Positions 20,646 to 28,277 of a stretch of 64,000 bases of DNA are shown piece after piece. The position numbers were made by a program, and so were the translations under genes. The notes under the pieces are model-generated. The model saw nothing but the letters and a program-made list of their open reading frames with translations, searched no databases and was not told where the DNA came from. How positions within the stretch are numbered: position 1 is the first letter of the stretch; the number at the start of each line of letters is the position of its first letter. The stretch comes from Triparma columacea (Eukaryota > Sar > Bolidophyceae > Parmales > Triparmaceae), in NCBI GenBank assembly GCA_030267965.1, contig BRYA01001016.1:1-64000 (forward strand). Direction: 5' to 3'.

Positions 20646-20976
20646 CGTTTCAAGGATTCAGAGATACTTCAATTCAGAGGAAGGAGAGTTATAATAGAGG
20701 ATATATTAATATCTAGCAGTAGTGTACTATTGTGGGAGGATATTGGTTGTGATAATAAGCTTGTTAGTAACCCTAGCAGTCACTTTATTAGCACTTTATT
20801 TGCTTCTCAAGAATCAGAAAAAGGTGGCCAAAAAAAGGAAGAAGAAAAACAACCTCTACTTCGTCTCTACCGTACCTCAGAACTCATTGAGGGTTAACGA
20901 AAAGACGGTATAATAAATCCAGGGTTAAGGTTAGGTTACCAAAAGGACGGTATAAAAGATCCTCTCCATCCCTACG
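20646..20976. other. Upstream region of first LRR gene, part of duplicated unit
   Basis: The right two-thirds (from about 20845) are repeated upstream of the second LRR gene, including TATAATAAATCC (20909), GGGTTAAGGTTAGGTTAC and a TATA box. The left part is unique, with no gene seen. Confidence 0.5.
20951..20959 (+). promoter_or_regulatory. TATA-like box of first LRR gene
   Basis: TATAAAAGA begins 26 bases before the ATG; a related TATATAAAG sits at the matching place upstream of the second copy (22439). The short distance implies a very short leader if this box is used. A second AT box (TATAATAAA, 20909) lies 68 bases before the ATG. Confidence 0.45.
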
Positions 20977-22155
20977 ATGAGTGAATTTGACTTTGCTTAT
21001 GGTGATGACTATAGTGATGACTATAGTGATGACTATGGTGATGACGATAGTGATGACTATGACGTCCCAGCTGGGTACTATCCCCTTCCCAAAACAGCAG
21101 TATACTCCGGAACAGAGAGCTTCAGAGGCAATCATGAACTCACAGAAGTGACTTTTGCACAAGGAGTGGCGGCAATTGGCGAGAGCGCCTTCTCTGGATG
21201 CTCCTCCCTCACGGCCATCACCATCCCGGACTCAGTGATGACGATTGGTAAATTCGCCTTCGACAGATGCTCCTCCCTCACGGCCATTACTATCCCGGAC
21301 GGAGTGACAACGATTGGCGAATATACCTTCTGTTTTTGCTCCTCCCTCACGGCCATCACCATCCCGGACTCAGTGACAGCGATTGAAAAGGGCGCCTTCT
21401 ACGGATGCTCCTCCCTCACGACAATCACAATCCCGGACTCAGTGACGACGGTTGGCGATGACGCATTCTACGGATGTTCCTCCCTCACGGCCATCACCAT
21501 CCCGGACGGAGTGACAACGATAAGCACAGGTGCCTTCTACGGATGCACCTCCCTCATTGCCATCACCATCCCGGACTCAGTGATGACAATTGGCGAACGC
21601 GCCTTCTACTGGTGCTCCTCCCTCGCAGCCATCACCATCCCGGACGGAGTGACAACCATTGGCAATCACGCCTTCGGGGGATGCCCCCTCACGGATATCA
21701 CCATCCCCGACTCAGTGACGACAATTGGCCATGGCGCCTTCTCTGGATGCTCCTCCCTCACGGCCATCACAATCCCGGACGGAGTGACGACAATCGACAA
21801 TCAAGCCTTCTACGGATGCTCTGCCCTGACGAAACTCATTCTATCTCCTGCTCTTTCCATCGGTGAAGACTGCTTCTTGAACTGCACTGCCCTAATCGCT
21901 GCCGCTGCTGATAAAAACATGCCGACTGTCTCGGACCTCCTCCATTACAGGTGGCACCGCAATGTCGCTGTGATTGAACGCGTCAACGCTCTTCTGTGCC
22001 TCAAGGGAACCTGGGATCACGTGGAGAATCAACCCAACGAACCGGATAGTCTGAAGAGGAAACGAACGGACGGAGTTGAAGCACCGCTAAAGGCAACTGA
22101 GACACGTGACAAGATCCCGAAAGTTTTGTGGAGGGTAATTCTGGAATTTCTTTAA
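20977..22155 (+). CDS. BspA-type leucine-rich repeat (LRR_5) protein, copy 1
   Basis: Intronless, 392 residues. The N-terminus is an Asp/Tyr-rich repeat (DDYSDDYSDDYGDD). Then come about 10-11 copies of a 23-residue repeat with consensus TIGDGAFYGCSSLTAITIP, the BspA/LRR_5 type that forms a curved solenoid for protein binding. The DNA of the repeats has a 69-base period and is highly alike between copies. The non-repeat C-terminus has HYRWHRNVAVIERVNALL, a basic KRKRTDG stretch that could act as a nuclear signal, and ends KIPKVLWRVILEFL. That end resembles the start of an F-box helix but is too short to call. Role unknown. It is one of two tandem copies. Confidence 0.85.
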   Translation: MSEFDFAYGDDYSDDYSDDYGDDDSDDYDVPAGYYPLPKTAVYSGTESFRGNHELTEVTFAQGVAAIGESAFSGCSSLTAITIPDSVMTIGKFAFDRCSSLTAITIPDGVTTIGEYTFCFCSSLTAITIPDSVTAIEKGAFYGCSSLTTITIPDSVTTVGDDAFYGCSSLTAITIPDGVTTISTGAFYGCTSLIAITIPDSVMTIGERAFYWCSSLAAITIPDGVTTIGNHAFGGCPLTDITIPDSVTTIGHGAFSGCSSLTAITIPDGVTTIDNQAFYGCSALTKLILSPALSIGEDCFLNCTALIAAAADKNMPTVSDLLHYRWHRNVAVIERVNALLCLKGTWDHVENQPNEPDSLKRKRTDGVEAPLKATETRDKIPKVLWRVILEFL

Positions 22156-22438
22156 ACTCTTTGTTGTTTAATAATAGACGATGACTATACTTTTAAACTT
22201 TTTGTTGTTGAATCAATCGCTCAATTTTTTATCTGCGACACCCACAACACCAACATGGAAAGGAGTGGGGAAAAAGGGACAAAAGAAGGACAAAAAGGGG
22301 GACAAAAAGGAAGGGGAAAAACAACCTCTACTTCGCCTCTACCGTACCTCAGAACTCATTGAGGGCGTAAACTGTTAACGTTGTACGTTGTTAACGACAA
22401 GACTGTATAATAAATCCAGGGTTAAGGTTAGGTTACGG

Positions 22439-22447
22439 TATATAAAG
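22439..22447 (+). promoter_or_regulatory. TATA-like box of second LRR gene
   Basis: TATATAAAG, 30 bases before the ATG at 22469, in the same context as the box at 20951. Confidence 0.4.
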
Positions 22448-22468
22448 ATCCTCCCTCCGTCCCTACCT

Positions 22469-23776
22469 ATGAGTGAATTTGACTTTGCTTATGATGATGG
22501 CGATAGTGATGGCTATGGTGATAGTGATGGAGACTATGATGACCCAGATGATGGATACTCTCCCCTTCCCAAAACAGCAGTATACTCCGGAACAGAGAGC
22601 TTCAGAGGCGATGATGAAATCACAGAAGTGACTTTTGCACAAGGAGTGACTTCGATTGGCAATTACGCCTTCTTCGAATGCTCCTCCCTCACGGCCATCA
22701 CCATCCCAGTCGGAGTGACAACGATCGGCGAAAAAGCCTTCTCTGGATGCTCCTCCCTCACGGCCATCACCATCCCGGACTCAGTGACATGGATTGGCGA
22801 TCAAGCCTTCTACGATTGCTCCTCCCTCACGTTCGTTACCATCCCGAACGGAGTGACGACAATTGGTGATGGCGCCTTCTACGGATGCTCCTCCCTCACG
22901 GCCATCACCATCCCGGAAGGAGTGACAATGATTAACGATAGCGCCTTCGCTGGATGCTCCTCCCTCACGGTCATCACAATCCCGGACTCTGTGACAATGA
23001 TTAGTGGGGGCGCCTTCAGAGGATGCTCCTCCCTCATGGCCATCGCCATTTCGGACGGAGTGACGTCGATTGGCAGTGAAGCCTTCAGTGATTGCTCTGC
23101 CCTCACGGCCATCATCATCCCAGATGGAGTGACGACAATTGACGCATGGGCCTTCTGCGAATGCTCCTCCCTCACGGCCATCACCATCCCGGAAGGAGTG
23201 ACGATGATAGGCATTTATGCCTTCAGGGGATGCTCCTCCCTCACGGCCATCACCATCCCGGACGGAGTGACGACAATTGGCACGTTCGCCTTCGGAGGAT
23301 GCTCCTCCCTCACGGCCATCACAATCCCGGACGGAGTGACAACGATTGGCGATGGCGCCTTCTTTGGATGCTCTTCCCTCACGGCCATCACAATCCCAGA
23401 TGGAGTGACAACGATTGGCGATGGCGCCTTCGGTAATTGCTCCGCCCTGATGAAGCTCAGTTTATCCCCTGCCGTTTCCATCGGTGAAATCTGCTTCTTG
23501 AACTGCACCGCCCTAATCACTGCCGCTGCTGATCAAAACATGCCGACTGTCCAGGACCTCCTCCATTACAGGTGGCATCGCAATGTCGCTGTGATGGAAC
23601 GTGTCAACGCTCTTCTGTGCCTCAAGGGAACCTGGGATCACGTGGAGAATCAACCCAGTGTACCGGATAGTCTGAAGAGGAAGCGAACGGACGGAATTGA
23701 AGCACCGCTAAAGGCAACTGAGACACGTGACAAGATCCCGAAAGTTTTGTGGAGAGTAATTCTGGAATTTCTGTAA
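22469..23776 (+). CDS. BspA-type leucine-rich repeat (LRR_5) protein, copy 2
   Basis: Intronless, 435 residues from the ATG at 22469, the position matching copy 1; the frame is open upstream to 22388 but without an ATG. Same architecture as copy 1: acidic Asp/Gly/Tyr N-terminus, linker GYSPLPKTAVYSGTESF, about 12-13 repeats of 23 residues, and the same C-terminal domain with KRKRTDG and KIPKVLWRVILEFL. The extra length comes from additional repeats, so array size has changed since duplication. The N- and C-terminal parts are nearly identical between copies, pointing to a recent event or gene conversion. Confidence 0.85.
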   Translation: MSEFDFAYDDGDSDGYGDSDGDYDDPDDGYSPLPKTAVYSGTESFRGDDEITEVTFAQGVTSIGNYAFFECSSLTAITIPVGVTTIGEKAFSGCSSLTAITIPDSVTWIGDQAFYDCSSLTFVTIPNGVTTIGDGAFYGCSSLTAITIPEGVTMINDSAFAGCSSLTVITIPDSVTMISGGAFRGCSSLMAIAISDGVTSIGSEAFSDCSALTAIIIPDGVTTIDAWAFCECSSLTAITIPEGVTMIGIYAFRGCSSLTAITIPDGVTTIGTFAFGGCSSLTAITIPDGVTTIGDGAFFGCSSLTAITIPDGVTTIGDGAFGNCSALMKLSLSPAVSIGEICFLNCTALITAAADQNMPTVQDLLHYRWHRNVAVMERVNALLCLKGTWDHVENQPSVPDSLKRKRTDGIEAPLKATETRDKIPKVLWRVILEFL

Positions 23777-23848
23777 ACTCTTTTGTTGTTGAATCAATCG
23801 TTCAATTTTTTATCTTAGACACCCACGACACCAACAGGTGAGGAGTGG

Positions 23849-24055
23849 AAAAAAGATGAAGAAACGGACAAAAAGAGGCATAAGGGGGACGCTATTATTA
23901 TTGCCTTCCCGGTGTCACCCCTGTCAATTTCCCCTTCCAACCTCCATTTCTCTATCTCCATTTCTCTCTACAATTGAATCGAAAGTTGTACCCTACGTAA
24001 ACAGCCCATAAATATACCTCCATTACATTCCTATAAATAAGCATAAAGAAGCATA
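23849..24055. other. Intergenic, promoter of lumenal gene
   Basis: About 207 bases between the LRR duplication and the PsbP-like gene. It holds TATAAATAAGCATAA near 24032 and no gene. Confidence 0.35.
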
Positions 24056-25066
24056 ATGATGCCACAAAGTCACATTCCCACCAATCTCGCCACCTACTTT
24101 TTCCGACTCCTCCCTCTCCTCCTTATTCTATCAATCATACCTCCCTCATACTCTTATTCTCCTCAGCCATCAAAACAACGACCATCAAAACAGCTACTTA
24201 CTAGACGTAACATACTCCAACATACAACAAACTCGATCCTTCCCTTTGGAATCCTGATCCTATCAAATCCCTCAAATGCAGCGATCGACGTGTCGGGGCT
24301 ATCAATTGAGCCTTCACGCTCAACACCCTCAAGCTCAAACTCGGACTTAGCCAGTCAACTCCGTCGCCTCGACGGTTCCTCCCAAACACGTTCCCTTGAG
24401 TTGTCTTCCATGTCCTCCCCTCCCCCCTCCCCTCCTCCCTCCGTCCCCACTTCTCCCTCCCAGCCCCTCCCTTCCTACACAACCTTCTCAAAGCGTCGTT
24501 CCACCTCCCCTCCCAACCTCGTTTACACTGACGTCCTAAAGTCCACCTACCGTTGCACCGAAGTCCTCCTACCCTCCCCCCCCTCAACTAGGTCCCTCAC
24601 TGTGCAGTTCGACTTCCCATCGGACTGGCTCCAGTTGGACAGGTCCTCGGGTACCCTACACTTCGTAGACCAGAGGAACGGTGATAAACTCTACGTCCTA
24701 CGTTCACGTCTTCCCCCTGGTTCTACACTCTCAACCGTCCCTTCCTCATGGTTCCCAAAGGTTGTGTTCGACGTTAATGGTGGCGTAGCACAGGCAGGTA
24801 ACGAGGTCGAGGACGCTAGGGCTGTTGGATCAACTGTGATATCAGACGGCTCCCAAGGGACGGCACCTAGAAGGAGGGTTGAAATGAAATACGCAACAGT
24901 CACAAACAACGGAATCAGAGTTGAAAGGAGGGGACTTGCGGACTGCTATGAGTTAGGGGGAGAGGGGGAAGTTCAAATTATTATGGTTGGACAGAAAGCT
25001 ACGGCTAAGGATAGGGAGAAAGATACTGCCGATAAAATCGTTAATAGCTGGAGGGTTGAGGTTTAA
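24056..25066 (+). CDS. PsbP-like thylakoid lumen protein
   Basis: Intronless, 336 residues. The N-terminus has the layered targeting expected in algae with complex plastids: a hydrophobic signal segment (about 14-34), a basic Ser/Pro/Gln transit region, and a twin-arginine lumenal leader (LTRRNILQ at 48-55, hydrophobic core, cleavage near SNA|AID at 75). After a Ser/Pro-rich linker, the C-terminal domain has the PsbP pattern: FDFPSDWLQLDRSSG, DKLYVLRSRLP, a strand-rich centre, and an ending DKIVNSWRVEV like the final helix and strand of PsbP-domain proteins. It probably assists photosystem assembly or function; which PsbP subfamily is not clear. Confidence 0.72.
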   Translation: MMPQSHIPTNLATYFFRLLPLLLILSIIPPSYSYSPQPSKQRPSKQLLTRRNILQHTTNSILPFGILILSNPSNAAIDVSGLSIEPSRSTPSSSNSDLASQLRRLDGSSQTRSLELSSMSSPPPSPPPSVPTSPSQPLPSYTTFSKRRSTSPPNLVYTDVLKSTYRCTEVLLPSPPSTRSLTVQFDFPSDWLQLDRSSGTLHFVDQRNGDKLYVLRSRLPPGSTLSTVPSSWFPKVVFDVNGGVAQAGNEVEDARAVGSTVISDGSQGTAPRRRVEMKYATVTNNGIRVERRGLADCYELGGEGEVQIIMVGQKATAKDREKDTADKIVNSWRVEV

Positions 25067-25189
25067 GTTTTCAAAAAGAAAGAAAAGGTTTTTTTTCCTT
25101 TGTTTCGCTTCATAAAAAATAAGCAATGTTTGATGTACACCGAATTCTGAATAATTGCTTATAGCCGCCGCATTACTGTATTGTTTCGT

Positions 25190-26359
25190 TCACTTCTTCT
25201 TACCCCTCCCCTTCTTGCCCTTCTTTCCCTTCTTGCCATTCTTCCCCGTCGCAACTGCTCCTTCTGCTACTCCCACATCAGCTACTCCCACATCCGCTAC
25301 TCCCACCACCGTTGCTCCCGCCGCCGCTCCCTTCCCTGTCTTGGATCTTTTCTTGACCATTGCCTCACTCTCCCCCCTTTCGTTCAGCGGTCCCGCGCAT
25401 TGCAACCTGTGCTCCCTCCAGTGCTTGACTTGGCACTCCTTCGAACAGTAGGCGACGTTGCGACAGGGACACATTAGGAGCTTGTCGCGCCCCACCTCCT
25501 TGGCAGTTAGGGCCTCGCAAACAAAGCAGCAGAAGGGACGGCCTTGAAGGTAATGTTTCGTGATGTTGGCGATTGTAGGATCTCGTATGGAAGGAGGATA
25601 TACATTGAATTTGTCTTGAACTACGTCAGAATCGGGCTTTCCGAGATGAATAAATGTTGTGAACATCTTTATTGCGACATCTCTACTAAGGCTAGGGTTT
25701 TCTCCTTTGCACGCTCTGAGGCAATCAGCAAACACATAAAACACGTCGTTGGTGGTTGGGATAGCACCGCGCGTGAGAAACAGCCTGCATAAGTCGTGTG
25801 CTCCATGAATCATAGTAATAGTAAGTGGTGAAAGAGCACATCCATTATCGTGAACCACTGTTTTGTTCGCATTTGCTCCATGATCGAGAAGTGCTATGGC
25901 CTGATCAATGTGCCCCACAGTAGCAGCAGACATCAAAAGGTTGGAAGGGCCTGCCCCCCACCCTTCGACTTGTAGGTCCATGTTAGGGTCAAGTCCATGT
26001 TCTAAGAGCAATCTCAAGATTGTTGAATTGTCACTATTCTCCATTGACTTCTCTGCGGCAAAGTACATGGCGTCCTTGTTGTTGAAGCCGGCATCTAAGG
26101 TAAGCTTGACCATCTCAACATTATCGTGAAGTGAGGCTCTCGTGAGGACTGAAAGTAGCGAATTCCTATCTGAATAAACGCCGAACAAAACCTCAGGACC
26201 ATGTTCCTTGGCATACCCCTTGATGCGATCCCAGTCTTGGTCCCAAGCCCAATCCAAGCACAACTGCTGACCTTCTGTCATATCGTCCAAACTATATACT
26301 GTCACATTTGTGGTCTCTGATGAATTGTGTGTCGATTGTACCTCTGATTGTGAATCCAT
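25190..26359 (-). CDS. Ankyrin-repeat MYND zinc-finger protein, copy 1
   Basis: Intronless, 389 residues, ATG at 26359. The N-terminal two-thirds hold about four ankyrin-type units (HDNVEMVKLTLDAGF, STILRLLLEHGLDPN, GHIDQAIALLDHGAN, GAHDLCRLFLTRGA). Next comes a MYND zinc finger (CFVCEAL...MCPCRNVAYCSKEC, then QVKHWREHRLQC) with all zinc ligands. The tail contains five-residue GVADV repeats and ends in a Lys/Gly-rich basic run (KKGKKGKKGRGKKK), perhaps a nuclear or RNA-binding signal. Such proteins act as adaptors; the partner is unknown. Copy 2 lies immediately upstream at 26658. Confidence 0.85.
   Translation of the reverse strand: MDSQSEVQSTHNSSETTNVTVYSLDDMTEGQQLCLDWAWDQDWDRIKGYAKEHGPEVLFGVYSDRNSLLSVLTRASLHDNVEMVKLTLDAGFNNKDAMYFAAEKSMENSDNSTILRLLLEHGLDPNMDLQVEGWGAGPSNLLMSAATVGHIDQAIALLDHGANANKTVVHDNGCALSPLTITMIHGAHDLCRLFLTRGAIPTTNDVFYVFADCLRACKGENPSLSRDVAIKMFTTFIHLGKPDSDVVQDKFNVYPPSIRDPTIANITKHYLQGRPFCCFVCEALTAKEVGRDKLLMCPCRNVAYCSKECQVKHWREHRLQCAGPLNERGESEAMVKKRSKTGKGAAAGATVVGVADVGVADVGVAEGAVATGKNGKKGKKGKKGRGKKK
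25262..25312 (-). repeat. 15-base minisatellite, short allele
   Basis: About two to three copies of GCTACTCCCACATCC encoding GVADV in the ankyrin-MYND gene. The tandem copy has more units. Confidence 0.65.
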
Positions 26360-26657
26360 TTTTGAGCTAACCTACCCCAAATTTGAGTTTATAGCGGCAA
26401 ATTCCGATGTGAAAGTGATCAACAAAGCCTTTAAGCTACTCCACTTAGGCAGAAGTGTCGTGTAGGTGCTAATATTGGAGTCTAACCAAAACTGCCACCA
26501 ACCCCAAAATCTGTCCTCTGTCTTGCCTCTGAGAAAGTTTCTTCTGAGAAATATGAAGTTGTTCATTCTCACGCTAATCACAATAAAAATAAGCAATTTG
26601 ATGTACACCGAATTCTGAATAATTGCTTATAGCCGCTGCATTACTGTATTGTTTCGT

Positions 26658-27887
26658 TCACTTCTTCTTACCCCTACCATTCTTGCCCTTCTTGCCCTTC
26701 TTGCCATTCTTCCCCGTCGCACCTGCTCCTTCCGCTACTCCCGCACCTGCTCCTTCCGCTACTCCCACATCCGCTACTCCCACATCCGCTACTCCCACAT
26801 CCGCTACTCCCACATCCGCTACTCCCGCCGCCGCTCCCTTCCCTGTCTTGGATCTTTTCTTGACCATTGCCTCACTCTCCCCCCTTTCGTTCAGCGGTCC
26901 CGTGCATTGCACCCTGTGCTCCCTCCAGTGCTTGACCTGACACTCCCTCGAGCAGTAAGCGACGGTGCGACAGGGACACATATGGAGCTTGTCACGCTCC
27001 TTGGCGGTTAGAGCCTCGCAAACCGAGCAGCAGAAGGGACGGCCTTGAAGGTAATGTTTCGTGATGTTGTTGATTGTAGGATCGTGATCGGAAGGTGGAA
27101 AAGAACGCGCGCAAGAATCGAATTTGTCTCGAACTACGTCGGAATCGGGCTTTCCGAGATGAAGGAATGTTGCGAACATCTTTATTGCGACATCTCTACT
27201 AAGCCTAGTGTGATCTCCTTTGCACGCTGGGAGGCAATACCTAAACACCCAATGCACGTCGTTGGTGGTTGAAATAGCACCGCACGTGAGAAACAGCCTG
27301 CATATGTCGTGTGCTCCATAACCGAAAGTAAAAGCAAGTGGTGAAATAATGTGTCCATCAGGGGAAACCACTGTTTTGTTCACATTTGCTCCATGATCGA
27401 GAAGTGCTACGGCGTGATCAATGTGTCCCACAGCAGCAGCAGACATCAAAAGGTTGGAAAAGCCTGTCACCGAAACTCCTTCGAATCGTAGGTCCATATT
27501 AGGGTCAAGTCCATGTTCTAAGAGCAATCTCAAGATTGTTGAATTGTCACTATTCTTCATTGATAAATCTGCGGCAATGTACATGGCTTTCTTGTTGTCG
27601 AAGCCGGCCTGTAAGATAAGCTTGACCATCTCAACATTATCGTGATTTGAGGCCTCTGTGAGGACTGAATCTACGTCCCATTTCTTATGAACATGCTTTG
27701 TATAAGCGCCTAACAAAACCTCAGGACCATGTTCCTTGGCATACCCCTTGATACGATCCCAGTCTTGGTCCCAAGCCCAATCTAAGCACAACTGCTGACC
27801 TTCTGTCAAATCGTCCCAACTAGATACTGTCACATTTGTGGTCTCTGATGAATTGTGTGACGACTGTACCTCTGATTCTGCTTCCAT
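26658..27887 (-). CDS. Ankyrin-repeat MYND zinc-finger protein, copy 2
   Basis: Intronless, 409 residues, ATG at 27887. Same design as copy 1: ankyrin units (HDNVEMVKLILQAGF, STILRLLLEHGLDPN, GHIDHAVALLDHGAN, GAHDICRLFLTCGA), MYND finger (CSVCEAL, MCPCRTVAYCSREC, HWREHRVQC), GVADV repeats and a Lys-rich end. The first zinc-ligand loop is two residues shorter than in copy 1 (AKERDK against AKEVGRDK), and the tail has more GVADV units. Both copies keep open frames and all zinc ligands, so both look functional. Confidence 0.85.
   Translation of the reverse strand: MEAESEVQSSHNSSETTNVTVSSWDDLTEGQQLCLDWAWDQDWDRIKGYAKEHGPEVLLGAYTKHVHKKWDVDSVLTEASNHDNVEMVKLILQAGFDNKKAMYIAADLSMKNSDNSTILRLLLEHGLDPNMDLRFEGVSVTGFSNLLMSAAAVGHIDHAVALLDHGANVNKTVVSPDGHIISPLAFTFGYGAHDICRLFLTCGAISTTNDVHWVFRYCLPACKGDHTRLSRDVAIKMFATFLHLGKPDSDVVRDKFDSCARSFPPSDHDPTINNITKHYLQGRPFCCSVCEALTAKERDKLHMCPCRTVAYCSRECQVKHWREHRVQCTGPLNERGESEAMVKKRSKTGKGAAAGVADVGVADVGVADVGVADVGVAEGAGAGVAEGAGATGKNGKKGKKGKNGRGKKK
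26753..26828 (-). repeat. 15-base minisatellite, expanded allele
   Basis: Four near-identical copies of GCTACTCCCACATCC plus flanking variants, coding for GVADV units. Unit number differs between the tandem genes. Confidence 0.75.
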
Positions 27888-28112
27888 TTTTGAGCGAACC
27901 TATCCCGAATGTAAGTTTATAGCGGCAAATTACGATGTGAAAGTGATCAACAAATCCTTGAAGCTACTCCACTTAGGCAGAAGTGTCGTGTAGGTGCGAA
28001 TATTGGAATCTAACCAAAACTGCCACAAACCCCAAAATCTGTGCTCTGTTCCTCCTGCCTCTGAGAACGTTTCTTCTTGGAACCGGGATGGGACAAAATG
28101 AGTTGGAGAAAT

Positions 28113-28277
28113 ATGAAATTGTTCATTCTCACGCTAATCGCAATTTTCGCAATCAATGCCCTCCCCTGTAGTAGTAAAGTAAAGAATTTTCTGGGTTTGA
28201 ACTGGAATTTCTTAATGTTTTCACCCTCCTCTCCCCCTGTAAACCCCCTTTTTACCCCTCCCCCCTACGGTCCCTGA
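28113..28277 (+). CDS. Possible short secreted peptide ORF at duplication edge
   Basis: The frame of 54 codons starts with a signal-peptide-like stretch (MKLFILTLIAIFAINALP), then an unremarkable tail overlapping the end of the cyclase gene on the other strand. The first 28 bases, including the ATG, also occur at 26553 in duplication unit A, where the frame runs into a stop after about 20 codons. It may be the remains of a gene that was divergent from the ankyrin-MYND gene, or chance. Confidence 0.2.
   Translation: MKLFILTLIAIFAINALPCSSKVKNFLGLNWNFLMFSPSSPPVNPLFTPPPYGP

Larger units (their letters stand above)
20845..22255 (+). repeat. Tandem duplication, unit A (promoter + LRR gene + 3' flank)
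   Basis: Approximate limits. Sequence before the ATG, the N- and C-terminal coding parts, and about 90 bases after the stop match unit B at about 22316-23848. The two genes differ mainly in the number and order of internal repeats. Confidence 0.8.
22316..23848 (+). repeat. Tandem duplication, unit B
   Basis: Second copy of the unit at 20845-22255, approximate limits. The copies share the CAACCTCTACTTCG..GAACTCATTGAGGG upstream block, the GGGTTAAGGTTAGGTTAC element, the TATA box, and the downstream TTGTTGAATCAATCG block. Confidence 0.8.
25113..26581 (-). repeat. Tandem duplication, unit A (ankyrin-MYND gene)
   Basis: Approximate limits. Both flanks and the gene match unit B (26582-28135). 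The junction near 26580 repeats the 3' block AATTGCTTATAGCCGC..ATTACTGTATTGTTTCG seen at about 25150. Confidence 0.8.
26582..28135 (-). repeat. Tandem duplication, unit B (ankyrin-MYND gene)
   Basis: Second copy. Homology extends about 240 bases upstream of the ATG (TAAGTTTATAGCGGCAAATT, ACTTAGGCAGAAGTGTCGTG), and an insertion of about 25 bases is present relative to unit A near 28080. Right-hand homology stops at about 28138, within CACGCTAATCGC. Confidence 0.75.

Noticed and set aside
22181..22378. 65-codon Lys-rich frame between the two LRR genes
   Set aside because: It lies in the duplicated promoter block, and the corresponding sequence upstream of copy 1 is not conserved as a frame.
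20977..23776. Regular 69-base repeats with long open frames on both strands (possible CRISPR-like array)
   Set aside because: The period equals 23 codons and the repeats code for LRR_5 units on the plus strand; the antisense frames mirror them. There are no spacers of the CRISPR kind.
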